Shown one piece after another: positions 13,271-15,766 of a DNA stretch of 15,766 nt. The translations under genes were made by a program, and so were the position numbers. Source of the stretch: a bacterium (GTDB taxonomy: Bacteria > Cyanobacteriota > Vampirovibrionia > Obscuribacterales > Obscuribacteraceae); contig JAUIJG010000074.1 of assembly GCA_030431355.1 (NCBI GenBank), positions 1 to 15,766 on the forward strand. The letters run 5' to 3'. Positions within the stretch are counted from its first letter, which is position 1; each line of letters begins with the position of its first letter. The notes under the pieces are model-generated. The model did not search any database. It worked only from the letters and a program-made list of their open reading frames with translations, and was not told the DNA's origin.

Positions 13271-15436
13271 TCAGTCCGAAGCCGATGCCGGCGCCGCATC
13301 CTGCGATACTCCGCCTTTCCCCTGGCGAATGTAAAAGAAGAGAGCAAGTCCGTACAAAACAGCTGCCAGGGCATTCAAAGCGCTGATTCCAATCATCATG
13401 GAAAAGTACTCCAGGGCCCCTCCGATCAAAGTCCCCAGGAGGTTCATCCCCAGGGCACGGTGAGGATCTTTCACCTGGCTGAAAGTTATTGCGAAAATAA
13501 TGGCGGCGAAGAGTAGAGGGGCGACAAGCACTGCCGTACCCAGTACCATTCGAGCGATAGAAGGCAGACTGTTCAAAATAGAGATCGGGAAAACAAGGTT
13601 AAAAGCAAGGGTGGCAAAGAGTAGACCATAAAGCAGTTTGATGTTCTTAAAATGGAACTTGATCTGGGCGATATTGGCCACCAGAATCATCAGAAGAACA
13701 CCACCGATCACAGCCGAATTGACTATCCATGTGGTTCCGGCCAGAAGACCCATCTGGGTCACACTCTTAGTCTCCACAAGCATGAAAGCGGCACCCAGGA
13801 AGAACATGGTTCTACCCATGGGATCGCTGGCGAATTTGCCGAAGCACCGCCCTACCAGCCACCATCCGACATAGAGCGTGAAAATGAGGCCAATCGCATA
13901 GGTCCAACTTACACCCCTGCCGCGAAGGAAAAGATATGGCCAGTCGTCGGTGGTTGGATTGACGCTCTTCCAGTCCTCCATGGTGATTCCGTTCTCTTTT
14001 GCGAATTCAGTCAGTTTGAAGATCGGCAATCCGGAGGTTTTGACTTGTTCTTCGTCCACTCCTGGTCCGACCAGTAGAGTTGGACCGTTGTTCATCTTGG
14101 AATAGACACCAAGGGGAGTGGCTCCATAGCCTTCTTCCAGGGAGCGATAGACCCTGGCAAGTTGCCACCAGGTCAGGTAGTAGAATGTGACTGACATGGC
14201 GCCGTCCTTTTTGACGAGCCTGGCGGCGTCCTTGAAACAGTCTACCGTATAGACATAGTTATCCAGGCGCAAAGAGGACATGGCGGAGAACGCGCTATGG
14301 CTGTCCAAGTAAGCGAACACAACCAGGTCGTACTTCTTGTTTGTTCTCCTAATGAATGCCCTTGCGTCATCAACTATGACGTGGACCCGGGGATCTTTAT
14401 AGGGATTTTCCGGATGATATTCCCGCCCAAGTTGGGCAATTGTCGGATCTATCTCTATGGCATCAATATCAGTGGCGCCGTGACGCAGGGCGGCGGCTAC
14501 ATCGTTGCCCGTGCCTGCGGCCAGGATGAGGATAGACCTTGGTTTGTCTCCCAGGGCTAGATATGGCGTGTCATAGTAATCGGCCGTGCCTTTTTTCTGT
14601 TTCTCGGAGAGGGAGGCTATCTTCTCCGGGCTGTTGTTGTAAGCACCTTCTATGGTGTCATAGTTTACGTTGATGTGATAGCCATAGTCGAAGGCCGGAT
14701 GGTCTCCGTCGGCAGGAATCTCAGCTTTGGCCAGGCTGATTCTATAATAGGGGGACCAGCGAACATCATGGGGACTGAGGAACCAGGTCATCGCCAGGGC
14801 GATCACCATCACAGCTATATGATCTATCTTTCTAAAGTAGAAGATCATGAAGGCGAAACCGATGGCGAGCCACCAGATGGGGCTCAGGGAAAGGAATGAG
14901 ACCAGGGTGTAGAGCGCTATGCCGACGAACGCGGCAAAGACATTGATGCTGTATCCGGTCAGGGGCTTGAACTCATTAAACAGGGCTCCAAGTCTTTGAC
15001 CAAGGCAGGCGAATGTAAATACGATCAGATAGAAGACGCCCACAAGAAGCCCCAGGCCGGGCAGGAATAACTGCAACCTGCGCATGGGAGTATCTTCCGC
15101 TCCCAGGTTGTCCACGAAGTGTCCGATCAGGTAGTGCTCCAGGGGATTGATGAAAGCCACATGGACCAGATTTAATTGATCTGAAAGACAGATGATGGCG
15201 ATGATCACGCAAAGACCGAGGGGAAACCAGCGTGCCAGTTTCTTCTCGGACATGCCCAGGGCCATTCCCAGACCTAGACCGAAAAGACATGCCATCAAGG
15301 GCACGTTTTTGAAGTAAGCAAAGATTCTGATCTCGGATGACAGCCAGCGAATTATCACCAGCTCGAGGTACAGAGACAACAGGCTGATAATAAAAAGCTC
15401 CAGCTTTTTACCCGATTTGGGTTTGTCTGACTCCAT
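13271..15436 (-). CDS. Membrane protein with central spermidine-synthase-like methyltransferase-fold domain
   Basis: The 721-aa product has three parts. An N-terminal membrane block of about seven helices lies within residues 12-220. A soluble domain (about 225-505) has the SAM-binding / aminopropyltransferase fold: ILILAAGTGNDVAAALRHG with the nucleotide loop at 306-312, acidic Glu328 in IEIDP, DDARAFI at 356-362, and KYDLVVFAYLDSH. A C-terminal membrane block (about 509-710) contains the segment FMLVETKSVTQMGLLAG, which recurs in membrane-embedded 'spermidine synthase-like' proteins. The soluble domain lacks the clear D-x-(S/T)-D-P catalytic motif of true spermidine synthases, so polyamine synthesis is doubtful; transfer from SAM or decarboxylated SAM to an unknown membrane-associated acceptor is more plausible. 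ATG at 15434-15436; AGAGG lies 12 nt upstream, further than ideal. The leader contains the CCGAACCA motif. It ends 74 nt from the palindrome terminator and appears monocistronic. Confidence 0.88.
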   Translation of the reverse strand: MESDKPKSGKKLELFIISLLSLYLELVIIRWLSSEIRIFAYFKNVPLMACLFGLGLGMALGMSEKKLARWFPLGLCVIIAIICLSDQLNLVHVAFINPLEHYLIGHFVDNLGAEDTPMRRLQLFLPGLGLLVGVFYLIVFTFACLGQRLGALFNEFKPLTGYSINVFAAFVGIALYTLVSFLSLSPIWWLAIGFAFMIFYFRKIDHIAVMVIALAMTWFLSPHDVRWSPYYRISLAKAEIPADGDHPAFDYGYHINVNYDTIEGAYNNSPEKIASLSEKQKKGTADYYDTPYLALGDKPRSILILAAGTGNDVAAALRHGATDIDAIEIDPTIAQLGREYHPENPYKDPRVHVIVDDARAFIRRTNKKYDLVVFAYLDSHSAFSAMSSLRLDNYVYTVDCFKDAARLVKKDGAMSVTFYYLTWWQLARVYRSLEEGYGATPLGVYSKMNNGPTLLVGPGVDEEQVKTSGLPIFKLTEFAKENGITMEDWKSVNPTTDDWPYLFLRGRGVSWTYAIGLIFTLYVGWWLVGRCFGKFASDPMGRTMFFLGAAFMLVETKSVTQMGLLAGTTWIVNSAVIGGVLLMILVANIAQIKFHFKNIKLLYGLLFATLAFNLVFPISILNSLPSIARMVLGTAVLVAPLLFAAIIFAITFSQVKDPHRALGMNLLGTLIGGALEYFSMMIGISALNALAAVLYGLALFFYIRQGKGGVSQDAAPASASD

Positions 15437-15498
15437 AAAAACAGGACTGCCTCTGGATGCTTCAGGGTTACTAAATTGGCGACTTTTTCACGAAAGTG

Positions 15499-15510
15499 TT
15501 GGTTCGGTTT
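15499..15510 (-). repeat. Third CCGAACCA leader motif copy
   Basis: TTGGTTCGGTTT on the plus strand, i.e. AAACCGAACCAA on the minus-strand transcript, lies 63 nt before the ATG of the membrane spermidine-synthase-like gene. It matches the copies in the M23 leader (9949-9980). Confidence 0.45.
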
Positions 15511-15650
15511 AGTTTGGTAAGTCTTGAAAATCGCACTAATACAAATTACCCGCAGGACTTTTGCCTCAATCATTTATCTCGAATTTCTATAGAATTGTAG
15601 GGATGGTGATTGGTCCTGGTTCAGTTGGCCGTTTGTCAGGGGAGGAATCT

Positions 15651-15766
15651 GTGCGTACCCGGCTTATCAGTCTTTTGCTTCTGATTAAGGCGAGCTGGTT
15701 GCTTTATAGCACCGTCGGTCTACTATTTATCTTCATCTATTTGAATGTCCAGGGCTGGAGTGGCTG
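15651..15766 (+). CDS. 5' end of a membrane or secreted protein, cut by the window edge
   Basis: A GTG at 15651 has a strong Shine-Dalgarno, GGAGG at 15641-15645 with 5 nt spacing. It opens a frame that runs to the end of the window (38 complete codons). The product begins MRTRLISLLLLIKASWLL, then YSTVGLLFIFIYLNVQGWSG: basic start and long hydrophobic stretch, so a signal anchor or the first transmembrane helix. An ATG at 15603 is in frame and would add 16 residues, but it has no suitably spaced Shine-Dalgarno. TAGAAT at 15590-15595 is a possible -10. Transcribed divergently from the 15436 minus-strand gene. Function cannot be told from this fragment. Confidence 0.6.
   Translation, partial: MRTRLISLLLLIKASWLLYSTVGLLFIFIYLNVQGWSG

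Overview
The window reads as chromosomal DNA from a bacterium with a two-membrane-type envelope. It has many Sec signal peptides, one clear lipoprotein, a YafK/DpaA-type L,D-transpeptidase, a LolA-like protein, two Hanks-type Ser/Thr kinases and a DUF4388 (PATAN) protein. This gene style and the roughly balanced GC (judged by eye) suggest a non-photosynthetic relative of Cyanobacteria (Melainabacteria / Obscuribacterales type) or a deltaproteobacterium-like lineage. The first is my preference, but it is inference. I saw no rRNA, tRNA, CRISPR, transposase, integrase or phage structural gene.

Layout. (1) 55-2747: two Ser/Thr kinases convergent with no gap. The first is membrane-spanning with a leucine-rich-repeat C-terminal domain, the second a bare soluble kinase. 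(2) 2861-4485: a poly-gamma-glutamate-hydrolase-family protein followed after 62 nt by a YafK-like L,D-transpeptidase, probably one transcript. (3) 4531-6057, minus strand: a LolA-like secreted protein and, 3 nt further, a secreted helical protein of unknown function. The first has a ribosome-binding site that can fold into a hairpin. (4) 6340-6873: a small lipoprotein. (5) 6925-10483, minus strand: a DUF4388 protein with a degenerate GGDEF-like domain, a secreted M23 (LytM) endopeptidase and a small basic secreted protein. (6) 10821-13120: a five-helix membrane protein of unknown function and a secreted patatin-like phospholipase with an unusual His/Arg-rich then acidic tail. (7) A perfect 36-bp palindrome at 13162-13197, probably a bidirectional terminator. 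(8) 13271-15436, minus strand: a large membrane protein with a spermidine-synthase-like methyltransferase-fold domain between two membrane blocks. (9) From 15651: the 5' end of another membrane or secreted protein, cut by the window edge.

Taken together this is mostly an envelope and signalling neighbourhood: cell-wall cutting or linking enzymes (L,D-transpeptidase, M23 peptidase, gamma-glutamyl hydrolase), lipid-directed proteins (LolA-like, patatin), and kinases or a PATAN protein that could control them. I found no self-evident defence or mobile system. The most unusual items are the hydrolase/transpeptidase pair, the patatin tail, the palindrome, the hairpin over a ribosome-binding site, and a CCGAACCA leader motif shared by two minus-strand genes. 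Several starts were moved from the longest open frame to internal ATGs with better Shine-Dalgarno spacing or a cleaner signal peptide.
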